Shown here piece by piece: positions 24,643 through 36,200 of a DNA stretch of 64,000 nucleotides. The notes beneath the pieces are model-generated. The model saw nothing but the letters and a program-made list of their open reading frames with translations, was not told the origin of the DNA and did not search any database. Source of the stretch: Qipengyuania citrea (lineage in GTDB: Bacteria; Pseudomonadota; Alphaproteobacteria; Sphingomonadales; Sphingomonadaceae); the NCBI RefSeq assembly GCF_024171405.1, contig NZ_JALJZT010000002.1:1674001-1738000 (forward strand), read 5' to 3'. How positions within the stretch are numbered: the first letter of the stretch is position 1; the number at the start of each line of letters is the position of its first letter. The translations under genes were made by a program, and so were the position numbers.

Positions 24643-25458
24643 ATGAAAACAGTGCTGCTGCACGTCAATCGCGACGCCGGACAGGACAGCCGCCTGGCTG
24701 CGGCGATCGATCTCGTGCGAGATCACAAGGGCCTCCTCATCTGTCTGCAAGCCACAAGCTGGAATTCCTATGTTTTTATCGGTGATCCGTATGGTGCAAG
24801 CTATATTTCGCCCGAAGCGTTGCAATCGGTTCGCGATGCGGAAAATGAAGATCGCCAATTGATCGAGAGCCGCCTGGCGCAAGAAGGCGTTGAGTGGGAA
24901 TGGCGCCGCGTCGAGGGTTCCGCAGGACAGGCGCTGGCTGCGCACGCGACGCTGGCCGATCTGGTGGTCATTAGTCAGCCTGAGCAGAAAGATGCCGTCC
25001 TGCCGCGAGCCGCGCCGCTCGTCGCCGATCTTGTCGTTCATATCCAGTCTCCTTCGCTCGTCGTACCGCTCGGCGGAAAGCGGTTCGCGCCCAGGGGGAA
25101 TGCGATCATTGCGTGGAATGGATCCGCCGAAGCCGGGCATGCCGTTCGCTTGAGCCGATCACTCTTGCGCGATGCTGCTGAGGTCCACATCGTAACCGTC
25201 AGCGAGGACAAAGAAGGTTCGTCGCCGGACGAACTTGCGCAATATCTTGCACGACACGGCATCGAAGCGCAGACCCGGCGGCAACCCGCCGAAGATGCAT
25301 CGATCTCTGAAGCGTTGGTGGCTGCGGCGAACGATGTTGGGGCGGCTTACATCGTGCTCGGCGCCTATGGGCACTCGCGTATCCGGGAAACCATACTCGG
25401 TGGGGTCACCCGGGAGATGATCCTGCACAGCCCGATCCCGATGATTCTCGCGCACTAG
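24643..25458 (+). CDS. Tandem-domain universal stress protein
   Basis: A 271-residue protein from ATG 24643, chosen for AGGAAGGG at 24625-24632. It has two UspA folds: the first from MKTVLLHVNRD, the second from NAIIAWNGSAEAGHAV, ending with the ATP-binding-type segment GAYGHSRIRETILGGVTREMI (G-2x-G-9x-G-S/T-like). The first domain lacks an obvious nucleotide loop. Such proteins are induced by starvation or low oxygen and may bind ATP. The gene is divergent from pgk across about 290 bp and converges with the aldolase gene. Confidence 0.88.
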   Translation: MKTVLLHVNRDAGQDSRLAAAIDLVRDHKGLLICLQATSWNSYVFIGDPYGASYISPEALQSVRDAENEDRQLIESRLAQEGVEWEWRRVEGSAGQALAAHATLADLVVISQPEQKDAVLPRAAPLVADLVVHIQSPSLVVPLGGKRFAPRGNAIIAWNGSAEAGHAVRLSRSLLRDAAEVHIVTVSEDKEGSSPDELAQYLARHGIEAQTRRQPAEDASISEALVAAANDVGAAYIVLGAYGHSRIRETILGGVTREMILHSPIPMILAH

Positions 25459-25506
25459 AGCAGAATAGGCATAAGGGATCTAGGCTAGTGTTGGACTGGC
25501 GGCGTC

Positions 25507-26412
25507 TTATCGATCGGCCAAACGCTTGACTGTCGAAGCCCGGTAGATGCGCTCGACGGCGCGCCCGAGCACATCGTTGAATTCCTGATCTTGCATGTGC
25601 GCCCGCAAATCCTGCAACAGAGCCCGGCTGAAGCTCGCGATCATCCCGCGGTTTCTTTCGAGCGCGGCGCAAGCGGCATCCTGGGAGAGCCCACCCGAAA
25701 GGGCGAGCACCCGCGCGCAGCTGGGATGGGCAACGAGGGGCGCGTAAAGCCCGTCCGAAACCGGCAGCGAGAGTTTCAGTACCACACGGCGGCCATAGGC
25801 TTGCCCATCGAGCGCATTACTGAGTTCGGCAAGAAGGATACTCTCGCACTCTTGGCGCGTTGCACTTGCGATATTCACTTCCGGTTCGATAATCGGCACA
25901 AGTCGCTGGTCGAGGACATGGTTGGCCAGCTCGAATTGCTGGCGCACGACGTCGCCGATCCCCTGGTGCGATGCGACGTTGATCACCGAACGCATCTTGG
26001 TGCCAAAAACGGCCCTTGAGCGCGCCCGGGACAGCAGGCTTTCGAGATCCGGCATGGGTTTCATGAGCTGGACGCCGCCTGTGTCTTTCTCCAACCCTTG
26101 GTCGATCTTGACGAAGGACACGATCCCCCGCCGCCAGAGAAACTCTGGCACCGGTACGGTGTCAATCTGCGCATCCATAGTGCGCTCGAAAAGGATGACG
26201 CCAAGCACCCTTCGCCCATCGATGCATGGGGCTTTCATGATCCGCACGCGCAATCCATGGATAAGCGCGAACATCTCGTCCTCGCCGGAATACCGGTCCG
26301 CGTCGATGCCGAAGGCCTGAAGGGCAGCAGGTGTCGAGCCGCCGGACTGGTCGAGGGCCGCTACAAAACCGGCACCACCCACAAGCTGCGCCATCATTTC
26401 CGCATATTTCAT
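25507..26412 (-). CDS. Class I fructose-bisphosphate aldolase
   Basis: A 301-residue enzyme from ATG 26412, preceded by GGGGAGA; the open frame extends to 26478 but the shorter form fits the family. It cleaves fructose-1,6-bisphosphate using a Schiff-base lysine, seen in VVLKLSLP near residue 215. Conserved GFVAALDQSGGSTP and VKIDQGLE also mark the class I family. Together with the PfkB kinase at 60199 it could support an Embden-Meyerhof segment in a lineage that normally relies on the Entner-Doudoroff route. Confidence 0.92.
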   Translation of the reverse strand: MKYAEMMAQLVGGAGFVAALDQSGGSTPAALQAFGIDADRYSGEDEMFALIHGLRVRIMKAPCIDGRRVLGVILFERTMDAQIDTVPVPEFLWRRGIVSFVKIDQGLEKDTGGVQLMKPMPDLESLLSRARSRAVFGTKMRSVINVASHQGIGDVVRQQFELANHVLDQRLVPIIEPEVNIASATRQECESILLAELSNALDGQAYGRRVVLKLSLPVSDGLYAPLVAHPSCARVLALSGGLSQDAACAALERNRGMIASFSRALLQDLRAHMQDQEFNDVLGRAVERIYRASTVKRLADR

Positions 26413-26676
26413 GGGGTCTCCCCGGCTCCAGTCTTTGCAAACGCGACCGATCGACGCGGCCGCGAATAATATCGTCAATGCGTAGAGAATGGACGCCTTT
26501 GGCAGCGCTTGATTACAAACGCCGCTACCGGCGAGCAGACCTTGGGCGGCAATACCCCTCGGTCAGTGAAGCAACTTCGCCGCGCGGGTTCTCCTTCTCA
26601 GGCCAGCCCCGCACAGTAATCCACCCGCATTTCGAGCGTCCAATCATGGTGAGGACACAAGAGGTCAGAGCGGGCT

Positions 26677-28278
26677 ATGATAATCCGGGGAATTCAGATC
26701 ATGTGGACAGCAACCCGGCTCCTGCTGGATGTGCTGAGCGCAATGATGCTGAATCGGATGGGGTTCGGTCGGCGCATGACCACGCTTCCGCAAAGGACCA
26801 CGCGGCGTCTCGAAAATCTCGGCCCGACCTTCACCAAGCTCGGTCAGGCGCTGAGCGAGCGCCGCGATATCCTCGATGCGAACTGGGCCGCGAGCCTCTC
26901 GAACCTGCAAAGCAAGGCCGCTCCTTTCCCTGCCGATGCAGCGGTAAGGATCATCGAGCAGTCATTGGCCGCGAACACAGCAACGGCCTTTGCCAGTTTT
27001 GAACGCGACCCTCTGGCCGCGGGCTCGGTAGCCCAGGTCCACGCCGCAAAGCTGCATGACGGACGCGAAGTGGTCGTCAAGGTCCTCCGGCCCGGAGTGG
27101 GCGAGCAAATTGCAAGAGATATGCGCATTCTGCTCATATTGGTGCACCTGTTTCAGCATGTCATACCTGCGCTGAGACGTCACCGCGCGGCGGCACTGGC
27201 GAAGGAGCTTTCGCACAATCTGAAAAGGGAAACCGATTTCCGGCAGGAAGCGCGCAACATCCGCCTGTTCGCCCGCGCTTTCGCTGATTCTGAGACGGTT
27301 TACATTCCCGATGTCGTCGACGAGATGTCGGACGCCTCCGTCATTACGCAGGAGCGCAGCATGGGCACCCCGCTGGATGAGCGCGAGGCCATCGAGCGCG
27401 GCAATACGCTCACCGAGACTTTCATCGATTTCTATCTGCAACAGTTTTTCGTTCTTGGTGCCTTTCATGCCGACCCGCATCCGGGCAATTTGCTGATCAT
27501 GTCGGACGGGCGTCTGTGCGTGCACGATTTCGGAGCTGTCGGCAGGCTCGACATTGGCACCCGCGAGGCTCTGCTCGGTTTTGTGGCAGCGTTCATTTAC
27601 CTCGATTCCGAATGGCTCACCGATGCGGCGATCGACCTCGGTCTCCTTTCGGTCACTGCCGACCGCGCGGCACTTACCCGGGGCGTGGACGGTATCCTGG
27701 CGGAGTTGCGGGGCGCTGCCATGTCGGAATGGTCTCTTGCCAAGACCATGATCGATATCGGACGGTTGTCGGGGCACAGGACACTCAGCTTGCCGCCGCA
27801 TCTGGCCGCCTTGGTCCGCACTGTGTTCACGGCAGAAAGTACATTGCGGAAGCTCGACCCCGAGGCGGATCTGCTGCTTGTGTTGCAGGCGACCGGAAAC
27901 CGCTTGCTCGCGGAGCGACGCAGCGCGGCTATCGGCAATCTCCATACCCCCCGGCTCGAATGGGAAATCGCCCGATTGGTCCGGCGGGCGCCCGCAATCG
28001 GCGCCGGGTGGCTACAAAGGGTTTCCGCCGGGACGGCAGGGCATCCGAGCGGATCTCTCGCCCCTGGAAACAGGCTTGACCATGCTGTCAGGCAGGTCGC
28101 CTTGTCGATCGCCGCGCTCGGCAGCTACCTCGCCTCGGCAGCGCTGATGGTGGCCAATCGGGGTCCGCGCGTGCTTGGCGATATTCCCCTCCCGGCAGCC
28201 ATCATCCTCGCAGCGGCCCTCCTGCTGACCATTCAAATCCTCATCCAATCGCGCCGTCAAAGCGAGCAACAACCATGA
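26677..28278 (+). CDS. ABC1/UbiB-family atypical protein kinase
   Basis: A 533-residue protein with the ABC1 kinase signature: the KxGQ motif in TKLGQALSERRD, an Ala-rich nucleotide loop AAGSVAQVHAA, the lysine segment VVVKVLRP, the catalytic-loop HADPHPGNLL (about 264) and HDFGAVG (about 283). Two C-terminal hydrophobic helices anchor it in the membrane. UbiB relatives assist ubiquinone biosynthesis and lipid handling. The gene is not beside ubiquinone genes; the following gene is edd. ATG 26701, with GGGGA upstream, is an alternative start. Confidence 0.9.
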   Translation: MIIRGIQIMWTATRLLLDVLSAMMLNRMGFGRRMTTLPQRTTRRLENLGPTFTKLGQALSERRDILDANWAASLSNLQSKAAPFPADAAVRIIEQSLAANTATAFASFERDPLAAGSVAQVHAAKLHDGREVVVKVLRPGVGEQIARDMRILLILVHLFQHVIPALRRHRAAALAKELSHNLKRETDFRQEARNIRLFARAFADSETVYIPDVVDEMSDASVITQERSMGTPLDEREAIERGNTLTETFIDFYLQQFFVLGAFHADPHPGNLLIMSDGRLCVHDFGAVGRLDIGTREALLGFVAAFIYLDSEWLTDAAIDLGLLSVTADRAALTRGVDGILAELRGAAMSEWSLAKTMIDIGRLSGHRTLSLPPHLAALVRTVFTAESTLRKLDPEADLLLVLQATGNRLLAERRSAAIGNLHTPRLEWEIARLVRRAPAIGAGWLQRVSAGTAGHPSGSLAPGNRLDHAVRQVALSIAALGSYLASAALMVANRGPRVLGDIPLPAAIILAAALLLTIQILIQSRRQSEQQP

Positions 28279-28348
28279 GGCAAATGCACAGCCAGGCAGC
28301 ACACGCCACGGCTAGTGGCATTCCCCAAACGTCCCGGAGGGACCGCGC

Positions 28349-30163
28349 ATGAACCCTGTCGTCGAAGCCGTTACTGCCCGTATTGCCAACCGTTCGAAGC
28401 GGCGACGCGACGCCTATCTCGCCTTCATTGACCGTCAGCGGGATGCCGGCCCGCGACGAAGCGCGCTTTCTTGCAGCAATCTGGCGCACGCATTTGCCGC
28501 TTCGGGCGAGGACAAGCAGACCATCGCGGGCGCCCATGCGATCAACATCGGAGTGGTCACCGCCTATAACGATATGCTCTCCGCGCATGCGCCCTATTAT
28601 CGCTATCCCGAACAAATCAAGATTTTTGCCCGCGAGGTCGGCGCGACAGCGCAGATCGCGGGCGGCGCACCGGCGATGTGCGACGGCGTCACCCAGGGCC
28701 AGGACGGCATGGAGCTCTCGCTGTTCAGCCGCGATACAATCGCGCTCGCCACCGCGGTAGGGCTCAGTCACGCGATGTTCGAAGGTGCGCTCCTCCTCGG
28801 CATTTGCGACAAGATCGTGCCTGGCTTGTTGATCGGCATGCTCCGTTTCGGACATCTGCCTGCGATCCTCGTGCCCGCCGGGCCGATGCCGTCAGGGCTC
28901 CCAAACCGGGAAAAGGCGCGCATCCGCCAGCTCTTCGCCGAAGGAAAGATCGGGCATGACAAGCTGCTCGAAGCCGAGAGCGCCTCCTATCATGCCCCTG
29001 GCACCTGCACATTTTACGGCACCGCCAATTCCAACCAGATGATGATGGAGGTGATGGGCCTCCACGTGCCGGGCGCTGCGTTTGTCAATCCCGGCACGAA
29101 GCTGCGGCAGCAACTTACGCGCGCTGCCGTCCACAGGATTACCGAGATCGGATCTGAGGGCCAAGATTACCGTCCGCTAGCGCATTGCATCGACGAAAAG
29201 GCGATCGTCAATGCTGCCGTGGGCCTGCTCGCAACCGGCGGCTCGACCAACCACACCATTCATCTGCCGGCCATCGCCCGCGCGGCGGGCCTGGAGATCG
29301 ACTGGAGCGATTTTGAGGAGTTGGGCACGGTCGTTCCGCTCTTGGCGCGGATTTATCCGAATGGCGGTGGCGATGTGAACGACTTCCAAGCGGCAGGCGG
29401 AATGGCCTTTGTCATCCGCGAACTCCTCGAGGCAGGTTTGCTTCACCAAGATGTCCTGACCGTCTGGAAGAACGATCTCGGTGCCTATGCAAAGCAGCCG
29501 GCATTAGATGGTGATGAACTTGTATGGCGCAGCGGTGCAACAATAAGCCGCGACGAAAGCATTTTGAGAACCGCTCAGGCACCGTTTTCGCTCGATGGCG
29601 GGATAAGGCTCCTCACCGGCAATCTCGGTCGCTGTGTCATGAAGACGAGCGCGGTCGCCCCCGAACGCTGGACAATCGAGGCGCCGGCGCGGATTTTTCC
29701 GGACCAGGATGACGTGCTACGCGCATTCGAGGCGGGGGAGATCGACCGCGACATGGTGATCGTCGTGCGCTTTCAGGGGCCGCGCGCGAACGGGATGCCC
29801 GAACTGCATAAGCTCATGCCACCTCTGGGCGTCCTTCAGGACCGCGGACTCAGCATCGGGCTTGTCACGGACGGCCGTATGTCAGGGGCTTCGGGCAAGG
29901 TGCCCGCGGCGATCCATGTCTGGCCCGAAGCGCATGCTGGTGGTCCGCTCGCGCGCTTGCGCGACGGCGACGTGGTGCGGCTGTCTGCGGATAACGGCGT
30001 GGTCGAAGCCCTGGTGAGCGAGAAAGACTGGAACGACCGCGAACCCGCCCTGCCGCCGCGGGACGAGCAAGGGCTGGGCCGTGAGCTCTTTGCGATGATG
30101 CGCCAGCACGCCGACGAGGCCGAAAAAGGCGCGTCAGCAATGCTGGCACTGGCGGGGCTTTAG
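28349..30163 (+). CDS. edd: Phosphogluconate dehydratase (Entner-Doudoroff)
   Basis: A 604-residue enzyme that dehydrates 6-phosphogluconate to 2-keto-3-deoxy-6-phosphogluconate. The IlvD/Edd family is evident from [64 protein letters not shown] and the C-terminal [18 protein letters not shown]. Cysteines in [15 protein letters not shown] and GRCVMKT are placed to bind the iron-sulfur cluster. Eda, its usual partner, is absent from this window. Together with pgm downstream it forms a carbohydrate unit; a GGAGGGA site precedes the ATG. Confidence 0.95.
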   Translation: MNPVVEAVTARIANRSKRRRDAYLAFIDRQRDAGPRRSALSCSNLAHAFAASGEDKQTIAGAHAINIGVVTAYNDMLSAHAPYYRYPEQIKIFAREVGATAQIAGGAPAMCDGVTQGQDGMELSLFSRDTIALATAVGLSHAMFEGALLLGICDKIVPGLLIGMLRFGHLPAILVPAGPMPSGLPNREKARIRQLFAEGKIGHDKLLEAESASYHAPGTCTFYGTANSNQMMMEVMGLHVPGAAFVNPGTKLRQQLTRAAVHRITEIGSEGQDYRPLAHCIDEKAIVNAAVGLLATGGSTNHTIHLPAIARAAGLEIDWSDFEELGTVVPLLARIYPNGGGDVNDFQAAGGMAFVIRELLEAGLLHQDVLTVWKNDLGAYAKQPALDGDELVWRSGATISRDESILRTAQAPFSLDGGIRLLTGNLGRCVMKTSAVAPERWTIEAPARIFPDQDDVLRAFEAGEIDRDMVIVVRFQGPRANGMPELHKLMPPLGVLQDRGLSIGLVTDGRMSGASGKVPAAIHVWPEAHAGGPLARLRDGDVVRLSADNGVVEALVSEKDWNDREPALPPRDEQGLGRELFAMMRQHADEAEKGASAMLALAGL

Positions 30164-31870
<1,707 letters not shown>

Positions 31871-32008
31871 GACCCAAGCGCGTCTTGGCGCAGGCGGGCA
31901 AGAGCGATACCGCGTTTTCCGGACCCCGCAGTCCCGATGCCGCTCGCCCGCGCGATGTAATTTCCGTCCTCCCCATGCGTCTTACCTTTCACGCAAATGG
32001 AGCCCGAT

Positions 32009-32536
32009 ATGATTTCGAAACACATTCGGTCAGCAATCGCGCTGGTTGCAGCGGCAGGTATGTTCGCAGCGGTCATGGCGCCGACCAACAGTCACGCAGG
32101 GGTGGTCGATGGTGTCAGGACCGCGGACGGGTTAGTGATGTATCTGGGCGTGGTGCCTGCCGCGACAGTGCGCGGCCACGCCAAGAGCCACCCCGAAGCG
32201 AGGATGCACGGCGGCGTGCCCGCCGGTTCGCACAGCATGCATATCGTTGCGGCCGTTTTCGACGAGGCTTCCGGCGCCCGGATAACCGATGCGAAGGTCA
32301 GGGCGCATATCACCGAGCCCGGCGGTTTGCAGCGAACGATCCGTCTGGAACCCATGACCGTCGCCGGCGCGCTCACTTTCGGTGGTTTCACGACATTCCA
32401 ACGCGGCATCAAATACCGGATCGGGATCGAGGTCGAACGCCCCCCGCATATGCAATCCTCCCCGTCCAAGAATACGCCGCCAAGAATGCACCGGGTCCCC
32501 GCCGTCACGGCGCACTTTACCTATACCCACGACTAA
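32009..32536 (+). CDS. Exported protein of unknown function
   Basis: A 175-residue protein from ATG 32009, with GGAG upstream. A signal peptide ends near TNSHAG. The mature part begins with a DGLVMYLGVVPA segment, has several His and Met residues (MHGGVPAGSHSMHIVAAV) and a beta-rich core (DAKVRAHITEPG, LEPMTVAGALTFGGF). It looks like a small periplasmic immunoglobulin-like or metal-contact protein, but I cannot name the family with confidence. It lies 138 bp after pgm and 48 bp before a Bax-inhibitor-like gene. Confidence 0.65.
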   Translation: MISKHIRSAIALVAAAGMFAAVMAPTNSHAGVVDGVRTADGLVMYLGVVPAATVRGHAKSHPEARMHGGVPAGSHSMHIVAAVFDEASGARITDAKVRAHITEPGGLQRTIRLEPMTVAGALTFGGFTTFQRGIKYRIGIEVERPPHMQSSPSKNTPPRMHRVPAVTAHFTYTHD

Positions 32537-32584
32537 CGATCGGGCCGCGAGGTGCCGATCCGCGCAAGAAAGGGAATTCTTCTT

Positions 32585-33328
32585 ATGGAAGACCACCGAT
32601 CCGCGACAAGCTTTGATCGCGCCTCTACCCCTCAATCGGTTCCCTCGGGGACGTTTGACGCGGGGCTGCGATCATACATGCTCGGCGTCTATAATTACAT
32701 GACGAGCGGATTGCTTCTTACCGGTATCGTCGGACTTTGGGTCGCGAATACCGCCAGCATTCGCGAGATCTTCTTTTCCGCTACCGGCGCGCCAACGGTG
32801 CTGGGCTGGATCGCCATCTTTGCACCCCTGGCCATTGTCTTTGCCTTGGGATTTGGGATCAATCGTTTCTCGGAAAGGACCGCGAAAACGCTGTTCTGGA
32901 GCTATGCGGCACTCATGGGCGTGTCGCTATCGACCGTATTCCTCGCCTATACCGGGGTGAGCATCGCCCGGACCTTTTTCGCCGCCGCCTCTGCCTTTGG
33001 CGGCCTGAGCCTGTGGGGATATACAACCAAGAAAGATCTATCGGCCTGGGGCGCCTTTTTGATCATGGGGGTTGTCGGCCTGCTCGTTGCCCTGGTCGTC
33101 AATATGTTCCTCCAATCCTCGACAATGGACCTGATTGTCAGCGGTCTGGGCGTGCTTATCTTCGCGGGCCTGACTGCCTATGACACGCAGAAGATCAGAA
33201 ACATCTATTTCCAGGTCGGGCAGACCGAGTTTCGCGGCAAGGCCATCGTACTGGGCGCCCTGACGCTCTATCTCGATTTCATCAATCTGTTCCTGTTCCT
33301 GCTTCGCCTGATGGGAGAGCGCCGCTGA
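32585..33328 (+). CDS. Bax inhibitor-1/YccA-family membrane protein
   Basis: A 247-residue protein from ATG 32585, with AGGGA at 32571-32575. Seven hydrophobic segments follow a polar N-terminus. The family signature FAGLTAYDTQKIRNIYF and the C-terminal ALTLYLDFINLFLFLLRLMG are clear. BI-1/YccA/TMBIM proteins include pH-sensitive calcium leak channels and FtsH-linked proteins; the exact role in bacteria is unsettled. It follows the unknown exported protein on the same strand. No gene or clear signal was found in the next 260 bp. Confidence 0.92.
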   Translation: MEDHRSATSFDRASTPQSVPSGTFDAGLRSYMLGVYNYMTSGLLLTGIVGLWVANTASIREIFFSATGAPTVLGWIAIFAPLAIVFALGFGINRFSERTAKTLFWSYAALMGVSLSTVFLAYTGVSIARTFFAAASAFGGLSLWGYTTKKDLSAWGAFLIMGVVGLLVALVVNMFLQSSTMDLIVSGLGVLIFAGLTAYDTQKIRNIYFQVGQTEFRGKAIVLGALTLYLDFINLFLFLLRLMGERR

Positions 33329-33588
33329 GGCAATCTGCCGCGGCTCGTGCGAGCAGTTCAAATGCCAGAACAGGCACGGCACGGATGGGCGCGATCCGAA
33401 GCGTGGGTTCGTTTCGAACCGTTGGCTCGGCGATACTACGCAGACGGGTCGTACAAATGCTTTCGATCAGCAATTAATTTCGCATCGCTGGCAGCACCGC
33501 AGATGCTGTGCTTCGCAACCGCTTGCGAATTGCACCCTCACAAGCGGCTCGACTCTTACCGGACGTGCCTTTGTTCTGCCGTTCAACC

Positions 33589-34962
33589 TCAGCTGGTCGA
33601 CGAACCATCGTAGCGCATCGGTGGAACCCCTTCGGAGTTCGACGTCCCAAGCAAACGCGAGCGAGCTGAGCAGCTGCAGCGCAAATGGTTCCCGCCTGCA
33701 TCGCGCGGCACGGCGCTTTGATCGCGTGGGGCGTAGAGATATTCACGCGTCAGCGGGACCGCGTCCCGCTTGTGCGCAAGCTGGAGCTGGAAAACCATAA
33801 GATTGCCATTGCGAAACATCATTTCGCAGGCGGCGAGATAATACTCCCACATCCGGCAGAAGCGCTCGTCGAAGAGTTCGAGCGCCTTTTCGCGGCGCGA
33901 TTGAAAGCGCTCGTACCAATGCGCCAGCGTTTCCGCATAGTGCAGCCTCAGGATCTCGATATCGGTAACCCACAGGCCCATGCGCTCGACGACGGACAGG
34001 GTCTCTGACAGCGACGGGATGTAGCCGCCGGGAAAGATGTACTTGTCGACCCAGGGATCCTTTCCGCCCGGGGGAGCCATTCTCCCGATCGAGTGGACGA
34101 CGGCGACCCCGTCCGGAGCAAGATGCTCTTCGATGGCTCTGAAAAAGGACCCGTAGCTGGCGGGACCGACATGTTCGAACATGCCTACCGAGACAATACG
34201 ATCGAATTCACCCTGAAGGTCGCGGTAGTCGCAGAAATCGAACCGCGCCTCTTCTGCAAACCCAGCCTCCTCGGCGCGCTGGCGCGCCAGCGTCAGTTGC
34301 TCTTGCGAAAGGCTGATGCCTAACACTTCGGCCGCGCCCTGCTTTGCCAATTCGATCGCGAGGCCGCCCCAGCCACAGCCAATGTCAAGGACGCTCATGC
34401 CTTCACCTACCATCAGCTTTTGACCAATATGGGAGCGCTTTGCGGCTTGAGCGTCCTCTAGCGAGGAACAACCTTCGCAAAAATAGGCACACGAGTATTG
34501 CCAGTCTTCGTCGAGGAAGAGTGCATAGAACTCGTTCGAAAGGTCGTAATGACGCGCGACGTTTCTGGCCGCTTTACGGCGCCGGTTGCCTGTGAGACGG
34601 GTGGCTATGCGCGCGAGCGGTGCGCGGAGGCGTTCGATCGGCAATTCATCAAGTCCGTCGAGCCCGGAAGTAACAATTGCAAGGAGATCGCGAATGGATC
34701 CGCCCTCCACAGTGAGGGACCCATCCATATAGGCCTCGCCGAGCGCAAGCGAGGGGCGCGAGAGAAGCTTGAACGGCAGCGCAGCGCTATGAAGCTTGAT
34801 CGCAACCGAGGGCCCTGGTGCACCCGAATCGATGACCAGTCGCGTCGCGTGAGCACCGATGACTGTAAGTCGACCAGCCTTCACGACGGCGCGCAAGGCC
34901 GGCTTCAATGCACGCAAACCAAGTTCGTGACGCGCTGATTTTCCTCGTTGTCTCTGGGTCAT
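33589..34962 (-). CDS. cfa: Cyclopropane-fatty-acyl-phospholipid synthase
   Basis: A 457-residue SAM-dependent enzyme that adds a methylene bridge to unsaturated acyl chains of membrane lipids. The N-terminal lipid-binding domain (ALGEAYMDGSLTVEGGSI) is followed by RHYDLSNEFYALFLDEDWQYSCAYF, motif I VLDIGCGWGGLAIEL and the C-terminal catalytic residues EHVG and YFCEGCSSLEDAQ. The last 30 residues (after LYAPRD) are unlike the family and may be a lineage-specific tail. The enzyme protects membranes against acid, solvent and metal stress, in keeping with its neighbours. Confidence 0.93.
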   Translation of the reverse strand: MTQRQRGKSARHELGLRALKPALRAVVKAGRLTVIGAHATRLVIDSGAPGPSVAIKLHSAALPFKLLSRPSLALGEAYMDGSLTVEGGSIRDLLAIVTSGLDGLDELPIERLRAPLARIATRLTGNRRRKAARNVARHYDLSNEFYALFLDEDWQYSCAYFCEGCSSLEDAQAAKRSHIGQKLMVGEGMSVLDIGCGWGGLAIELAKQGAAEVLGISLSQEQLTLARQRAEEAGFAEEARFDFCDYRDLQGEFDRIVSVGMFEHVGPASYGSFFRAIEEHLAPDGVAVVHSIGRMAPPGGKDPWVDKYIFPGGYIPSLSETLSVVERMGLWVTDIEILRLHYAETLAHWYERFQSRREKALELFDERFCRMWEYYLAACEMMFRNGNLMVFQLQLAHKRDAVPLTREYLYAPRDQSAVPRDAGGNHLRCSCSARSRLLGTSNSEGVPPMRYDGSSTS

Positions 34963-35151
34963 ACCGCCTCTCAGGTCTTGAATGATTGTGTTCCCAAAGA
35001 CGAGCGGTCGGTGATCAACTTACACTTCCAAGTCCGGCGTGGGTGGTTTCGGGCACCATAAGAAAGCCTCTCTGTAAGAACGCGGCCGCCTCTGCGTCTA
35101 CTTCTTGAAGCGCCGCCAAACGAGGCGCGGCGCTGCGATGGAGGAATAACT

Positions 35152-35493
35152 ATGCGAAAGGGGACAAGTGGTCCGGATCGGCCATTTTTTGGAACGCGCG
35201 CGGGAATAACGGTGATCGTGTTTCTTCTCGCCGCCGGGTTTCTGCTGCTGTTCGAGCATCAGGCCCATATCCCCGGCGACTATTATCTGCTCGGATTGAT
35301 CCTGGCGTTTTGCGTGGGCATCCACCTCTTCATGCACGGTGGGCATGGCGGACACGGCGGGCATGGCCAGGCCGATACACCACCTTCCGGGCACCATGGC
35401 GCACATGACCAGACAACCGATAGCGCGTCCAAGAAAACTGCCTCCCGCTATGCGGCTAATGACCGGCCGGGCAACGAAAGAGGAGTGCGCTGA
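35152..35493 (+). CDS. DUF2933 small membrane protein with His/Gly repeat
   Basis: A 113-residue protein preceded by GGAGG at 35140-35144. Two membrane helices (about 18-36 and 43-60) are followed by a repeated GGHGGHGGHG tract and a polar tail with more His residues. This matches DUF2933 proteins, which are common in metal-resistance islands. The His tract suggests binding of copper, nickel or zinc at the membrane surface. It is followed two bases later by the isoprenylcysteine-type methyltransferase gene, a recurring pair. Confidence 0.82.
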   Translation: MRKGTSGPDRPFFGTRAGITVIVFLLAAGFLLLFEHQAHIPGDYYLLGLILAFCVGIHLFMHGGHGGHGGHGQADTPPSGHHGAHDQTTDSASKKTASRYAANDRPGNERGVR

Positions 35494-35495
35494 CG

Positions 35496-36191
35496 ATGCA
35501 CGATTCCGCATACGGACTTTGGATATTGGTCGCCTTCAACTCGGCGATCTTCATTCTTTTTGCGTTCAGCTTTTTCAAGCCGAAATCGGGCCGCGATTGG
35601 CGCTCCTTTGGGGCGTTCAGCGCCTTTCTCGTGGCGCTTTTCACCGAGATGTACGGCTTCCCGCTTACCATCTACTTCCTGTCCGGATGGCTGCAGAGCA
35701 ATTATCCGTCGGTTGACTGGTTCGCGCACGATTCCGGTCATTTGCTCGAAATGCTGTTTGGCTGGCGCGGCAATCCGCATTTCGGTCCGTTCCACCTCCT
35801 CAGTTTTGGATTGATCGGAGGTGGTTTCATCCTTTTGTCGGCCGCGTGGCGCGTGCTCTATCAGGCACAGAAGGGGGGGGCACTTGCAACCGAAGGACCT
35901 TATGCTCGCATCCGCCACCCGCAATATGTCGGTTTCGTCCTCATCATGCTGGGCTTTCTGGTTCAGTGGCCGACCATACTTACGCTGGCCATGTTCCCGA
36001 TCCTCCTCCTCATGTACTGGCGGCTGTCGCTGCGGGAGGAGCGAGAGGCACTCGCCGAGTTCGGCGAACGCTATCGTCAGTACGCAGCACGCGTTCCCCG
36101 GTTTTTCCCGAAGTTTCGCACGCTGTCTCCGCCAAGCCAGGGAGGTGACAATAACTTGCTCCATTCCTGCCGGGGCGCGGTTCGCGACTGA
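35496..36191 (+). CDS. Isoprenylcysteine carboxyl methyltransferase-family membrane protein
   Basis: A 231-residue membrane protein with about five hydrophobic segments. The C-terminal catalytic signature GPYARIRHPQYVGFVLIM and REEREALAEFGERYRQYAARV are those of the ICMT/PEMT family, which methylates a lipid or lipid-linked carboxyl or amine with SAM. Bacteria lack prenylated CaaX proteins, so the substrate is unknown; a phospholipid or isoprenoid is likely. It stands between the DUF2933 gene (2 bp) and a geranylgeranyl-reductase-like oxidoreductase (9 bp), so the three probably form one operon. Confidence 0.88.
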   Translation: MHDSAYGLWILVAFNSAIFILFAFSFFKPKSGRDWRSFGAFSAFLVALFTEMYGFPLTIYFLSGWLQSNYPSVDWFAHDSGHLLEMLFGWRGNPHFGPFHLLSFGLIGGGFILLSAAWRVLYQAQKGGALATEGPYARIRHPQYVGFVLIMLGFLVQWPTILTLAMFPILLLMYWRLSLREEREALAEFGERYRQYAARVPRFFPKFRTLSPPSQGGDNNLLHSCRGAVRD

Positions 36192-36200
36192 CCTGACCTA

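Noticed and set aside
27960..28855. Long minus-strand frames over the ABC1 kinase and edd genes
   Set aside because: Both plus-strand genes have complete catalytic motifs; the minus frames show no domain.
35336..35366. Short tandem repeat that could suggest a CRISPR or satellite
   Set aside because: It encodes the GGHGGHGGHG tract of the DUF2933 protein; unit length is nine bases with no spacers.
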